DNA of 64,000 nt from Thalassotalea fonticola (GTDB lineage: Bacteria; Pseudomonadota; Gammaproteobacteria; Enterobacterales; Alteromonadaceae): contig NZ_CP136600.1 of NCBI RefSeq assembly GCF_032911225.1, positions 2,976,001 through 3,040,000 on the forward strand, written 5' to 3'. The notes beneath the pieces were generated by a model. That model was not told where the DNA came from and made no database searches. It was given only the letters and a program-made list of their open reading frames with translations. Below are positions 43,373-52,820 of the stretch, one piece after another (the stretch's first letter is position 1; each line of letters starts with the position of its first letter). The position numbers and the translations under genes were made by a program.

Positions 43373-46300
43373 ATGAACATTACCAAACTTACCCTAAACA
43401 ACAGTAGAATGACCTTCGTACTCATGGCCTTGATAATCTCACTGGGACTTATGGTCTATACTGATTTTCCTAGCCGTGAAGACCCATTGGTAAGAATCAA
43501 TAAGGCGATGATAATCGTTAAATTTCCTGGCCTTCCTCCAGAACAAGTCGAAAACCTGATAACCAAAAAGGTAGAGGAAAAACTCAGAGAAATCCCTGGT
43601 ATAGAGTTTATTAATTCGGTTTCTAAAACCGGTCAAGCGGTTATTACGGTTAGTGCATTTGAGCATATTGAAGATTATATAAAAGTTTGGGATAAAGTCA
43701 GACGTAAACTAGATGAAACCAAGCAGGTATTACCACAAGGTGCGATAGGCCCTATTTTCAATGATGATTATGGTGATGTTTCTATCTTTACTGCAGCATT
43801 AACCGGCCAGAATTGGAGTATGGCTCAGTTAAGGGCACATGCTCGGAAAATAAGAGACAGGTTATACACCATCAATGGTATTCGGCGTGTCACCTTACAT
43901 GGTTTGCAACAAGAAAAAGTCTACGTTGAAGGTGTGAGCAGTGTCGTTGAATCGAACAGCATTGACTTTATCAATCTGGTCGGTTCCATTAAAGATCAAA
44001 ATTTGATCATTCCTGCCGGTAAAGTATTAACTGATGTCCGTGAAATTACCGTAGAAACCAGTGGTAAGCTGCAGTCTAAGAAAGATTTGGATGAGCTTGA
44101 AATTCGCTCGACAAACGGTGGCACAGTGCCGTTAAAAGATTACCTGTCACTCCGTTCAAGTTATGGTGAGCCGTCGACCGAACTCGCCTACTTCAACGGT
44201 AAACCTGCGGTTGTCATTGCGGCTTCGATGCAGATGGGTAGAAACATACTGGAGCTTGGTCCACAACTTAAACTGCTGTTAAAGCAGGTGAACCTTGAAT
44301 TGCCCGTTGGCATGCAATTGCAAATAGCCACATTTCAAGCGGATGTTGTCGAACACTCGATAGACAGTGTAAAAGAAAGTTTGTACCAAACATTGCTGAT
44401 CGTATTAGCGATTGTGATCCTAAGTCTAGGAGTTACTGAAGGCTTAATTGTTGGTATCACTGTGCCTTTAACAATTTTGGCATCCTTGCTGGTAATGTTC
44501 TTCCTGGAAATAGATTTACAGTTTATTTCTTTAGCAAGTTTGATCATCGCTCTTGGGATGCTGGTAGATAATGCCATTGTCATTACTGAAAACATACATT
44601 TACGCCTTCATGCCGGAGAGAATCGCCGCAAGGCCGCCTTAAATGCTTGTCAAGAATTGGCCTGGCCGTTATTAACCTCAACATTAACAACTGTTTTGGC
44701 TTTTTCACCAATTTTATTAGCGCAAACTACAGCCGGTGAATATACCCGCTCATTAGCACAAGTAGTTTCCATCTCACTGTTGATCTCATGGCTACTTTCT
44801 CTAACTGTCGTACCATTACTGGCGGTGCATTTCATCCGTAAAAAACAGTTGCATGCGCCTTTTATTCTGATCCCAATCTATCAAAAATTTGTCACTTGGG
44901 TAGTTAATTTCCCTAAGCGCTTTCTGTTGGCGATCACTGCAACATTTATGTTCTCTGTATATATACTTTCTCTGGTACCTGTTGAAATGTTCGCGGTGTC
45001 TTCACGCTCTGAAGTACTAGTCTATGTTGACTTACCCGCAGGCTATAACGTACGACAAACAGAACAAGCTACATCAAAGTTAACCGACTGGCTACTCGAC
45101 AGTGAACACAACCCTGATGTTAATTATGTTTCTAGTTATATTGGCACAGGCGGCCCAAGGTTCTTCTTATCAATAATTCCAAACAGCCCTGCACCAAATA
45201 ATGCCTTTATGATTGTTAATACCCAATCGGCTGATAGTGCGAGTAACATGCTTGCCAAAATTCGAAATTATGCCGCAAAAAACCTTGCTCATATCAACAT
45301 CAGAACTGAGCTCATATCTCGGGGAACTGTACCTCCAGGGGTAGTACAACTTCGCTTTACCGGGCCTGATGCCGATCAGTTATTTGCCCTGAGCAAACAA
45401 GCCGAAGCAGCACTGGCAGATATTCCTGGTGCATTGCATGTACGCAACAGTTGGGAAAACAAAACATCTCGTTATCGTATTAATATTGATCAAGCAAAAG
45501 TACGCCGCAGCGGCATCACCTATCAAGCAATTTCGCAATCCTTGCAAGCAACATTTTCAGGAGTAGAAATCACCACGATCCGTCGCGATGACACACTCAT
45601 ACCGGTAATTATGAAAGTTAAATCTACCAGCAGAGAGATGGCCAAAAGCAGTAATCCGCTTGACTTGGTTAAAGTCTATTTAAACACTGGAGAACCTCAA
45701 TACGTGCTACTTTCGCAGGTGGCCACTATTGAATCGGTAAGCCAGTTTGGCAGTATCGTCAGACGAAACATGCAAAAAACCATCACTGTCGAAGGCAAAC
45801 ACAGCCGTTGGAAAGCACCTGAATTACAGGCGGCATGGGATAACAAAATAAAAGATATATACGAAAATTTACCCTCTGGTTATAGCATTGAATTAGGTGG
45901 TGAGTTGGAGGGCTTTAAAAACAGTGCCGGCACATTATTTGTTACCTTACCGTTATTTATCGGACTAATTTTATGTTTGATTGTCAGCCAGTTTAACTCT
46001 TTTCGAAAAACCTTAATTGTTGCCTGTACAATTCCTCTTGCCTTTTCTGGCGGCTTTATCGGTTTATATTTAACCGGTGCCAACTTTGACTTCATCGGCG
46101 CTCTCGGCTTCATTTCACTGGCTGGGATCATCATCAATAACGCCATCGTGTTAATTGATAAAATTAGTGCTGAACAGGTACGGGGGAAAACAAAATTAGA
46201 CGCTATTTTATCCGCTAGCACTAATCGTCTTCGTCCTATTTTAATCACTACAGTAACGACAGTACTGGCGCTTATACCATTGATGATGATGAGTGAAAGC

Positions 46301-46441
46301 TTATTTTATAGCATGGCAAGCGTGATAATTTTTGGCATGAGCTTAGGCACAATCATGACTCTGGGAGCAGTGCCAGCATTGTACATGATATTAATCAAAG
46401 GCAGTAAGACATCAGCTAATCAACTAAAGGAAAATCGATGA
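43373..46441 (+). CDS. RND family efflux permease
   Basis: This 1022-residue protein with 12 membrane helices is a full-length HAE1-like transporter. The proton relay segment in TM4 reads GMLVDNAIVITENI, keeping the first Asp while the second is Asn. PSREDPLVRINKAMIIVKFP at the N-terminus is the form found in a marine subgroup of these pumps. Energy comes from the proton gradient. Its stop codon overlaps the start of the GH26-like gene, so the two are translated together. Confidence 0.92.
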   Translation: MNITKLTLNNSRMTFVLMALIISLGLMVYTDFPSREDPLVRINKAMIIVKFPGLPPEQVENLITKKVEEKLREIPGIEFINSVSKTGQAVITVSAFEHIEDYIKVWDKVRRKLDETKQVLPQGAIGPIFNDDYGDVSIFTAALTGQNWSMAQLRAHARKIRDRLYTINGIRRVTLHGLQQEKVYVEGVSSVVESNSIDFINLVGSIKDQNLIIPAGKVLTDVREITVETSGKLQSKKDLDELEIRSTNGGTVPLKDYLSLRSSYGEPSTELAYFNGKPAVVIAASMQMGRNILELGPQLKLLLKQVNLELPVGMQLQIATFQADVVEHSIDSVKESLYQTLLIVLAIVILSLGVTEGLIVGITVPLTILASLLVMFFLEIDLQFISLASLIIALGMLVDNAIVITENIHLRLHAGENRRKAALNACQELAWPLLTSTLTTVLAFSPILLAQTTAGEYTRSLAQVVSISLLISWLLSLTVVPLLAVHFIRKKQLHAPFILIPIYQKFVTWVVNFPKRFLLAITATFMFSVYILSLVPVEMFAVSSRSEVLVYVDLPAGYNVRQTEQATSKLTDWLLDSEHNPDVNYVSSYIGTGGPRFFLSIIPNSPAPNNAFMIVNTQSADSASNMLAKIRNYAAKNLAHINIRTELISRGTVPPGVVQLRFTGPDADQLFALSKQAEAALADIPGALHVRNSWENKTSRYRINIDQAKVRRSGITYQAISQSLQATFSGVEITTIRRDDTLIPVIMKVKSTSREMAKSSNPLDLVKVYLNTGEPQYVLLSQVATIESVSQFGSIVRRNMQKTITVEGKHSRWKAPELQAAWDNKIKDIYENLPSGYSIELGGELEGFKNSAGTLFVTLPLFIGLILCLIVSQFNSFRKTLIVACTIPLAFSGGFIGLYLTGANFDFIGALGFISLAGIIINNAIVLIDKISAEQVRGKTKLDAILSASTNRLRPILITTVTTVLALIPLMMMSESLFYSMASVIIFGMSLGTIMTLGAVPALYMILIKGSKTSANQLKENR

Positions 46442-47559
46442 AACCTCAAAAAACACCAATAATAAAATTGTTGCTAAATGGCTTTGCGTTAATTCTTGTA
46501 TTCTTTAATTTACTTGGCTGCCAGGGTATTTCAACCACGACTGCAGAATTAAACAAGCAAGGCAACGAGCCCTTTTATGGCGCTAAATTTGAACCCGAAG
46601 CTGGTCGAGCAATACATGGCTGGGGGCAAATAACCCATGGTTGGAACACTAATCACCCGGGTGCTATTGGTGATAAACAAGATTACTACGATTACTTAGC
46701 AACAGTTGGCGATCACGCCCCCGCGATTGTATCATTTTATATCCATCCTCAGCGCAAAGATGGACAGCAACAACTTGACGGTTTTATTGAACGTTATAAG
46801 AAATTTGCTGAAGAAGATAGCTGGCAAATGGCACAAATTGCCTATGATTTTGATCCAGAAATGACCTTGTCAGGTCAAGGAGATAAACAACTAGAACAAT
46901 TTTTTAGCGCTGTGTCAGCTATCGGAAAACCAGTTTTAATGCGCATCGGCTGGGAATTTAACAATCGCGGTCATTTTGATCCTAAAGGTTATCGAGAAGG
47001 CTATCGCTATATAGTTGATAAAATGAGAGCGATGAATGTTACCAATGTTGCTACCTTGTGGCATGCATCAGTACCTGATTTAAATGAACTAAGCGGTATG
47101 CCAATTCTTGAACCGCATGATTATATGGATTATTACCCTGGCGATGATTATGTCGATTGGTGGAGCATCAGCCAATTTAGTATTGAATCATTTCGCTCTC
47201 CAGGCAGTATTGAATTTTATAACAACGCTGCTGCTCGTAAAAAGCCGGTATTCATCGGTGAGTCATCACCATGGTTTACGGTTGGTCGGAGCATGAAATT
47301 TCGCGACCCTGAATCTTTCGACGAATCGATTGCCTGGTTTGACGCTTACTTCACCCTGTTCCATGAATTTCCACAGATAAAAGGCATGAATATCATCATT
47401 GTTGACTGGCAACGCTGGAATTGGATTTGGCCACAACTTACCGGTGGCTTTAACAACACCCGTCTTGATTTATGGCTATCATTGCCACAGCGCTTCCAAC
47501 AATGGCTGAATGATCCAAAATTTATTCATGCGAATGAAGCAAAAGTACTATTTAACTAA
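46438..47559 (+). CDS. GH26-like glycoside hydrolase lipoprotein
   Basis: This 373-residue protein has a signal peptide with lipobox (VFFNLLGCQG, about Cys29). The fold pattern suits GH26: PVLMRIGWEFNNRGHFDP contains the probable acid/base Glu, DYYPGDDYVDWWSIS is typical of the family, and KPVFIGESSPW has the probable nucleophile Glu. GH26 includes beta-mannanases and beta-1,3-xylanases; the nearby xylose genes favour a xylan-type substrate, but nothing in the sequence settles it. It overlaps the RND pump stop by 4 bases (ATGA). Confidence 0.78.
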   Translation: MKPQKTPIIKLLLNGFALILVFFNLLGCQGISTTTAELNKQGNEPFYGAKFEPEAGRAIHGWGQITHGWNTNHPGAIGDKQDYYDYLATVGDHAPAIVSFYIHPQRKDGQQQLDGFIERYKKFAEEDSWQMAQIAYDFDPEMTLSGQGDKQLEQFFSAVSAIGKPVLMRIGWEFNNRGHFDPKGYREGYRYIVDKMRAMNVTNVATLWHASVPDLNELSGMPILEPHDYMDYYPGDDYVDWWSISQFSIESFRSPGSIEFYNNAAARKKPVFIGESSPWFTVGRSMKFRDPESFDESIAWFDAYFTLFHEFPQIKGMNIIIVDWQRWNWIWPQLTGGFNNTRLDLWLSLPQRFQQWLNDPKFIHANEAKVLFN

Positions 47560-47602
47560 ACAATGATTTCCTGGTTAACAACACATATAGGAGTAAACAA
47601 CC

Positions 47603-49069
47603 ATGTATTTAGGTATTGACCTTGGTACCTCAGGGGTAAAGGTAGTAGTTATAGATGAACAGCAACACCTAGTTGCACAAGCTACAGTTTCTCTTAAAGT
47701 ATCTCGTCCTAATGAGCTATGGTCGGAACAAGAGCCAGAACACTGGTGGCAAGCAACCAATGCTGCTATGGCCAAATTAAAACGTAGTTATAGCAGTACA
47801 TTAATGCAAGTAAAGAGTATTGGTTTATCTGGGCAAATGCACGGTGCTACTGTATTAGATCAAAATAATAAGGTGCTGCGTCCAGCAATTTTATGGAATG
47901 ACGGTCGCTCAGAAAAACAATGTATTGAGATTGAGCAGAAAGTAAAAAATGTGCACAATATTACCGGTAACTTGGTTATGCCAGGTTTTACTGCGCCTAA
48001 ATTATTATGGCTACACCAGCATGAAAATGCATTATTCAACAAAATAAATAAAGTACTGTTACCAAAAGATTATTTACGTTTTTTAATGACCGGGGACTTT
48101 GCTTCAGATCTTTCTGACAGTGCCGGCACCCTGTGGCTAGATGTTGAAAAGCGTCAGTGGTCTACTGAAATGTTATCTGCATGCCATTTAAATGAATCGC
48201 AAATGCCAGCGCTATTTGAAGGCACTGAAATTACTAGTTTGCTAAGCAAAGATGTAGCCGATAATTGGGGGATGAAACGTGTTCCTGTAGCAGCTGGCGC
48301 TGGCGATAATGCTGCCGGAGCGGCAGGGATTGGCGTTGTTAACCAAGGGGATGCATTCCTATCTTTAGGAACATCTGGTGTTTATTTTGTTGCCAATGAC
48401 GCATATAGGCCCAACCCAACGGGTGCACTGCACACTTTTTGCCATTGCTTCGAGAATCGGTGGCATCAAATGTCAGTAATTCTAAGTGCTGCCAGCTGTT
48501 TGAGTTGGGTAACAAACTTAACTGGAGCTAAAAGTGAAGCCGAGTTACTGGCAGAAGTTGCAAAATTGGACTTTAATATCCCTTGTGAGGTAACGTTTTT
48601 ACCTTATCTATCAGGGGAACGAACACCTCATAATAACCCGCATGCTAAAGGAGTGTTTTTTGGTCTTTCACACACTACCAACCGTGCAGTTCTTTGCCGA
48701 GCAGTTTTAGAGGGGGTAGCCTATGCTTTTGCCGATGGTCAACAGGCTCTGATCGATGCAGGTACAGTAATTAATCAGGTATCTGTAATTGGTGGCGGTT
48801 CACGTAGCCAGCTTTGGGGCAAAATTTTAGCAAGTACCTTAAATAAAACATTAGTTTATCGAAAAGACTCTGATGTAGGTCCCGCATTTGGTGCCGCCAA
48901 TTTGGCTAGGCTTGCGATAAGTGATGAAGCGGTAAGTGATGTTTGTATTGCAGGAGAGGTCATTAATGTGATTGAGCCAGATCCAGAATTAGTCCAACAG
49001 TGCTCAGAAGGGCTCGCTCTATATAGAAACTTATATCAAAGCTTAAAACCGCATTTCAGCAATATATAA
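47603..49069 (+). CDS. xylB: Xylulokinase
   Basis: This 488-residue FGGY kinase starts with YLGIDLGTSGVKVVV and has WSEQEPEHWW, LSGQMHGA, the catalytic Asp in ILWNDGRSE, and GGGSRSQLWGKILAS near the end. It phosphorylates D-xylulose to xylulose 5-phosphate. It has a good AGGAG Shine-Dalgarno and is followed by a strong hairpin. It is the first gene of the pentose block. Confidence 0.95.
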   Translation: MYLGIDLGTSGVKVVVIDEQQHLVAQATVSLKVSRPNELWSEQEPEHWWQATNAAMAKLKRSYSSTLMQVKSIGLSGQMHGATVLDQNNKVLRPAILWNDGRSEKQCIEIEQKVKNVHNITGNLVMPGFTAPKLLWLHQHENALFNKINKVLLPKDYLRFLMTGDFASDLSDSAGTLWLDVEKRQWSTEMLSACHLNESQMPALFEGTEITSLLSKDVADNWGMKRVPVAAGAGDNAAGAAGIGVVNQGDAFLSLGTSGVYFVANDAYRPNPTGALHTFCHCFENRWHQMSVILSAASCLSWVTNLTGAKSEAELLAEVAKLDFNIPCEVTFLPYLSGERTPHNNPHAKGVFFGLSHTTNRAVLCRAVLEGVAYAFADGQQALIDAGTVINQVSVIGGGSRSQLWGKILASTLNKTLVYRKDSDVGPAFGAANLARLAISDEAVSDVCIAGEVINVIEPDPELVQQCSEGLALYRNLYQSLKPHFSNI

Positions 49070-49077
49070 GTCAGCTC

Positions 49078-49134
49078 AACGAACATCTTTTCAGTTGTCA
49101 TATTTGATAGATGTTCGTTCTCCTATATTTTTTT
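49078..49134 (+). terminator. Rho-independent terminator after xylB
   Basis: Perfect 11-base arms AACGAACATCT (49078-49088) and AGATGTTCGTT (49109-49119) are followed by a T-rich stretch ending in seven T. It separates xylB from the dehydratase gene. Confidence 0.8.
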
Positions 49135-49262
49135 ACCATTTTGTTTACAAAGAAAAATCACCTTACGTTAAAAAAGTATTATTCACATTGTAACTGTAAC
49201 GTAGCCCCGCATAGTGTATAGCCAGTAAACTTATCTACAATATCCCTAAAGTAGATACGGCC

Positions 49263-51059
49263 ATGACTGACAAAAAATCTAATTCAAGAAAACGCTTACG
49301 TAGTGAAGAATGGCTTAATGAGCCAAATCATCCAGATCAAACTGCCATATATTTAGAACGTTATATGAATTACGGCCTCACCCGTGAAGAGCTGCAATCT
49401 GGCAAACCCATTATTGGTATCGCGCAAACAGGCAGCGACTTAACGCCTTGTAATCGTCATCACGTTGCTCTTGCACAACGGTTAAAAGAAGGGATTCGTG
49501 ATGCTGGCGGTATTCCATTGGAATTTCCAGTTCATCCTATCCATGAAATGGGCAAGCGTCCAACCGCAGCTTTAGATAGAAATCTAGCTACATTAGGTTT
49601 AATTGAAATACTTTATGGTTACCCACTAGATGGCGTTATTTTAACGACTGGCTGTGATAAAACCACACCGGCAACACTGATGGCTGCGGCAGCAGTTGAT
49701 ATCCCAACCATTGTTTTTTCTGGTGGCCCTATGCTTAACGGTTGGGATAATGAAAAGCGCATTGGCTCAGGCAGCATTATTTGGGAGTGTCGAGAAAAAT
49801 ACGCCGCAGGTGAAATTGATTATGAAAATTTCATGGAACAAGTGTCGTCTTCAGCGCCAAGTTCAGGGCATTGCAATACCATGGGCACGGCATTAACGAT
49901 GAATTCTTTAGCAGAAGCATTAGGCATGTCACTGCCAGGTTGCGCAGCAATTCCGGCACCATATCGTGAACGAGCCCAAATGGGCTATTACACCGGTCGA
50001 CGAATTGTAGAAATGATCGATGAAGATTTAAAACCTTCCGATATCATGAGCAAAGAGTCATTTTATAACGCTATCCGGGTTTGTAGTGCTATTGGTGGTT
50101 CCACCAATGCGCCACCTCATATTCAAGCCATTGCTAATCATATGGACGATATTGATATTTCAATTACCGACTGGCAATTATACGGTGAATCAGTGCCGTT
50201 AATTGTTAACTGTCAGCCTGCTGGGGAATATCTGGGTGAAGAATTTCATCGTGCTGGAGGAGTGCCAGCAGTAATGGGCGAGCTACTTAAGACAGGCGCA
50301 ATATCACCACACGCGATGACAGTGACCGGCAAAACTGTTGGTGAAATCTATGGCAAAGCCAGTAGTAAAGAGCATAAGGTGATTCGCCCAACCACAGAGC
50401 CGTTGATGGAAAAAGCCGGTTTTGCCGTAATGTCAGGGAATATTTTTGACTCTGCAATTATGAAAAAATCCGTTATTGATGAGCATTTCAAATCAACCTA
50501 CTTAAGCGATCCAGAACATCCGAATGTGTTTGAAGTACGCGCCATTGTTTTTGAAGGGCCAGAAGATTATCACCACAGGATCAACAAACCTGAATTAGCC
50601 ATCGATGAACACTGCATGTTAATTATTCGAAACTGTGGCCCTGTCGGATACCCAGGATCAGCAGAGGTGGTAAACATGCTACCCCCTGATTATTTGGTCA
50701 AACAAGGTATTACCTGTTTGCCCACCATGGGAGATGGACGTCAAAGTGGCACATCAGCGAGCCCATCCATTTTAAATATTTCACCAGAAGCTGCGGTTGG
50801 TGGCGGCCTGGCATATTTAAAAACGGGCGATATGCTCAGAATTGATTTAAATAACAACACAGTAAATTTATTAATCGAAGCACAAGCATTCGAAATCCGT
50901 AAAAAAAGCATGGAACGCATTCCAATTGTTAATCAAACGCCATGGCAAGAAATATATCGAAGTAGAGTTAATCAGCTTAGTGAAGGCGGAACATTAGTCA
51001 CTAAAGATAAACATACCCGTATAGCCAGTAAACACGGCATACCTAGAAATTCGCACTGA
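49263..51059 (+). CDS. IlvD/EDD family sugar-acid dehydratase (probably D-xylonate dehydratase)
   Basis: This 598-residue protein is of the pentonate/hexonate dehydratase branch (xylonate, arabinonate), not the 615-residue IlvD of amino acid synthesis. Cluster cysteines are in LTPCNRHH, TTGCDKTTPAT and SGHCNTMGTA. The C-terminal GDGRQSGTSASPSILNISPE is the family's signature. It removes water from a sugar acid to make the 2-keto-3-deoxy acid. The nearby lactonase and SDR genes support an oxidative pentose route. The exact sugar cannot be read from the sequence. Its Shine-Dalgarno is weak. Confidence 0.88.
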   Translation: MTDKKSNSRKRLRSEEWLNEPNHPDQTAIYLERYMNYGLTREELQSGKPIIGIAQTGSDLTPCNRHHVALAQRLKEGIRDAGGIPLEFPVHPIHEMGKRPTAALDRNLATLGLIEILYGYPLDGVILTTGCDKTTPATLMAAAAVDIPTIVFSGGPMLNGWDNEKRIGSGSIIWECREKYAAGEIDYENFMEQVSSSAPSSGHCNTMGTALTMNSLAEALGMSLPGCAAIPAPYRERAQMGYYTGRRIVEMIDEDLKPSDIMSKESFYNAIRVCSAIGGSTNAPPHIQAIANHMDDIDISITDWQLYGESVPLIVNCQPAGEYLGEEFHRAGGVPAVMGELLKTGAISPHAMTVTGKTVGEIYGKASSKEHKVIRPTTEPLMEKAGFAVMSGNIFDSAIMKKSVIDEHFKSTYLSDPEHPNVFEVRAIVFEGPEDYHHRINKPELAIDEHCMLIIRNCGPVGYPGSAEVVNMLPPDYLVKQGITCLPTMGDGRQSGTSASPSILNISPEAAVGGGLAYLKTGDMLRIDLNNNTVNLLIEAQAFEIRKKSMERIPIVNQTPWQEIYRSRVNQLSEGGTLVTKDKHTRIASKHGIPRNSH

Positions 51060-51079
51060 TATTTAAGAGTAAAAGTACT

Positions 51080-51970
51080 ATGAAAAATTTTGAATGTATT
51101 TGGGATGCAAAAGCTGAGCTGGGTGAAGGTCCATTGTGGCATGAAGAAGATAATGCTTTGTATTGGGTTGATATAAAAAACTCAAATTTGCATCGCTTTC
51201 GTTTCGATAGAGACGGCAATGAATATAAGCACAGTTGGCACTTTCCTGGCTCAATCAGCTCCGTAGTGGTTGCTAAAAAAGGTGGTTTGCTTGCTACCTT
51301 TAAAAACGGAGTTTTCCATATCAATCTCAACAATGGAAAATTAACCCAAATCCGCGAAATTGAAGATCATTTAGAGAGTAATCGTTTTAATGACGGTAGT
51401 TGTGATAGCCAGGGAAATTATTGGTTTGGCAGCATGGATGAGAATCAATCCGCTGACACCGGCAGTTTTTACCGACTAAAGAATAATGGCCAGTTGCAAC
51501 AAATGACTCAAATGGGTAATTGCAGTATTACCAATGGTCCCACGTTTAGTCAGAACGGTGAATTTATTTACTTCACCAATACCTTAGAAAAAACAATTTA
51601 TCGAGCTAATTTATCTGAAAATTGCGACATTTCAACACCACAAGTACACATTAAATTTGGTGATGATGATGGTCATCCAGATGGTATGTGCACAGACTCG
51701 GAAGGCTTTCTGTGGGTATGTCACTACGGCATAGGGCGTGTTAGTCGATTTAATTTTCAAGGTGAATTAGTTAAAGAAATTTACTTACCCGTACCAAATG
51801 TCACCAAATGTACTTTTGGTGGCACAAACTTTAAAACCTTATTTATTACCACCGCAATTAATGGCATGAGTGCAGAAGCACAATTACAATTTCCATTATC
51901 GGGTGGTCTTTTTTCGATTGACGTTGAGCAACAGGGTTTTGCTTATCCAGCGACAGCAATCCATTGTTAA
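51080..51970 (+). CDS. SMP-30/gluconolactonase family lactonase
   Basis: This 296-residue six-bladed propeller has the metal ligands of the SMP-30 family: Glu in LGEGPLWHEEDNALYWVDI, Asn in ITNGPTFSQNG and Asp in HPDGMCTDSEGFLWV. It opens aldonolactones, here probably xylono- or arabinonolactone. It starts 20 bases after the dehydratase and is followed by the SDR after 10, so the three form one operon. Confidence 0.9.
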   Translation: MKNFECIWDAKAELGEGPLWHEEDNALYWVDIKNSNLHRFRFDRDGNEYKHSWHFPGSISSVVVAKKGGLLATFKNGVFHINLNNGKLTQIREIEDHLESNRFNDGSCDSQGNYWFGSMDENQSADTGSFYRLKNNGQLQQMTQMGNCSITNGPTFSQNGEFIYFTNTLEKTIYRANLSENCDISTPQVHIKFGDDDGHPDGMCTDSEGFLWVCHYGIGRVSRFNFQGELVKEIYLPVPNVTKCTFGGTNFKTLFITTAINGMSAEAQLQFPLSGGLFSIDVEQQGFAYPATAIHC

Positions 51971-51980
51971 CTAGGAACAC

Positions 51981-52718
51981 ATGATGAAGCTACAAAATAA
52001 GACAATATTAATTACTGGCGCAGCACAAGGTATAGGCAAAGAAATGGCATTGCTGTTTGCCAAACAAGGTGCCACGGTTATTGCAACAGATATAAACGCT
52101 GATCAATTAGAAGCATTTGAAAAAATTGAGAATATTAAGACTTATCCGCTTGATATTACTAATCAGACTCAAATTCAAGCTTGCACAGATAAGTTTCCCA
52201 ACATCAATGTATTGGTGAATTGTGCCGGTGTTGTTTTCAATGGCTCTATTGAAGAGTGTTCAGAAGAGCAATGGGCAATTAGCTTAAACGTTAACATCAC
52301 TGCGAGCTATCACCTGATTAAAGCGGTATTACCAGGCATGGTTCAACAGCAACAAGGTTCTATTATTAATATTGCCTCAGTTGTTTCCAGTGTAAAAGGT
52401 GTGCCGAACCGTTTCGCCTATGGCACCACGAAAGCTGCGCTAATTGGCTTAACAAAATCAGTTGCCGCTGATTACATAGCTCAAGGCATACGATGCAATG
52501 CCATTAGTCCGGGCACTATCCAATCTCCGTCTTTAGAACAACGTTTAAAAGCGACAGGAAACTATGAGCAAGCGTTACAAGGTTTTATTGAGCGACAACC
52601 GATGAAACGGTTAGGCCAACCTTCTGAAATTGCAGCGCTTGCCAGTTTATTGGCATCAGATGAAGCAACATTCATGACTGGCGAAAATATTGTCATTGAT
52701 GGCGGCATGAGTTTATAA
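51981..52718 (+). CDS. SDR family oxidoreductase (2-keto-3-deoxy-sugar acid or aldose dehydrogenase type)
   Basis: This 245-residue protein has TGAAQGIGKE, VIATDIN (NAD-preferring Asp), NCAGV, INIASVVSS, YGTTK and TGENIVIDGGMSL. The pattern is near that of the BDH2/2-keto-3-deoxy-L-fuconate dehydrogenase group, which oxidise the 2-keto-3-deoxy acid at C4; some xylose dehydrogenases look similar. Both roles fit the operon. A hairpin follows the stop. Confidence 0.85.
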   Translation: MMKLQNKTILITGAAQGIGKEMALLFAKQGATVIATDINADQLEAFEKIENIKTYPLDITNQTQIQACTDKFPNINVLVNCAGVVFNGSIEECSEEQWAISLNVNITASYHLIKAVLPGMVQQQQGSIINIASVVSSVKGVPNRFAYGTTKAALIGLTKSVAADYIAQGIRCNAISPGTIQSPSLEQRLKATGNYEQALQGFIERQPMKRLGQPSEIAALASLLASDEATFMTGENIVIDGGMSL

Positions 52719-52735
52719 ATTTAACAATTTAGTTA

Positions 52736-52765
52736 AGCCGTTAATTTTTTAACGAATTAACGGCT
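52736..52765 (+). terminator. Hairpin after the SDR gene
   Basis: Arms AGCCGTTAATT and AATTAACGGCT have an 8-base loop made of T and A. There is no T-run after it, so termination may be partial. Confidence 0.5.
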
Positions 52766-52820
52766 GAACATCTAGCTTTAATCAATAAAACATTTATTCC
52801 TAACAACATTAAGGAACAAT

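Noticed and set aside
41085..52755. A TTTTTTAACG motif before the SDR (about 41090), the dehydratase (about 49165, inverted) and the xylosidase (about 52745)
   Set aside because: The shared core is short and AT-rich, the arrangement differs at each site and one copy lies in a hairpin loop; it is likely to occur by chance.
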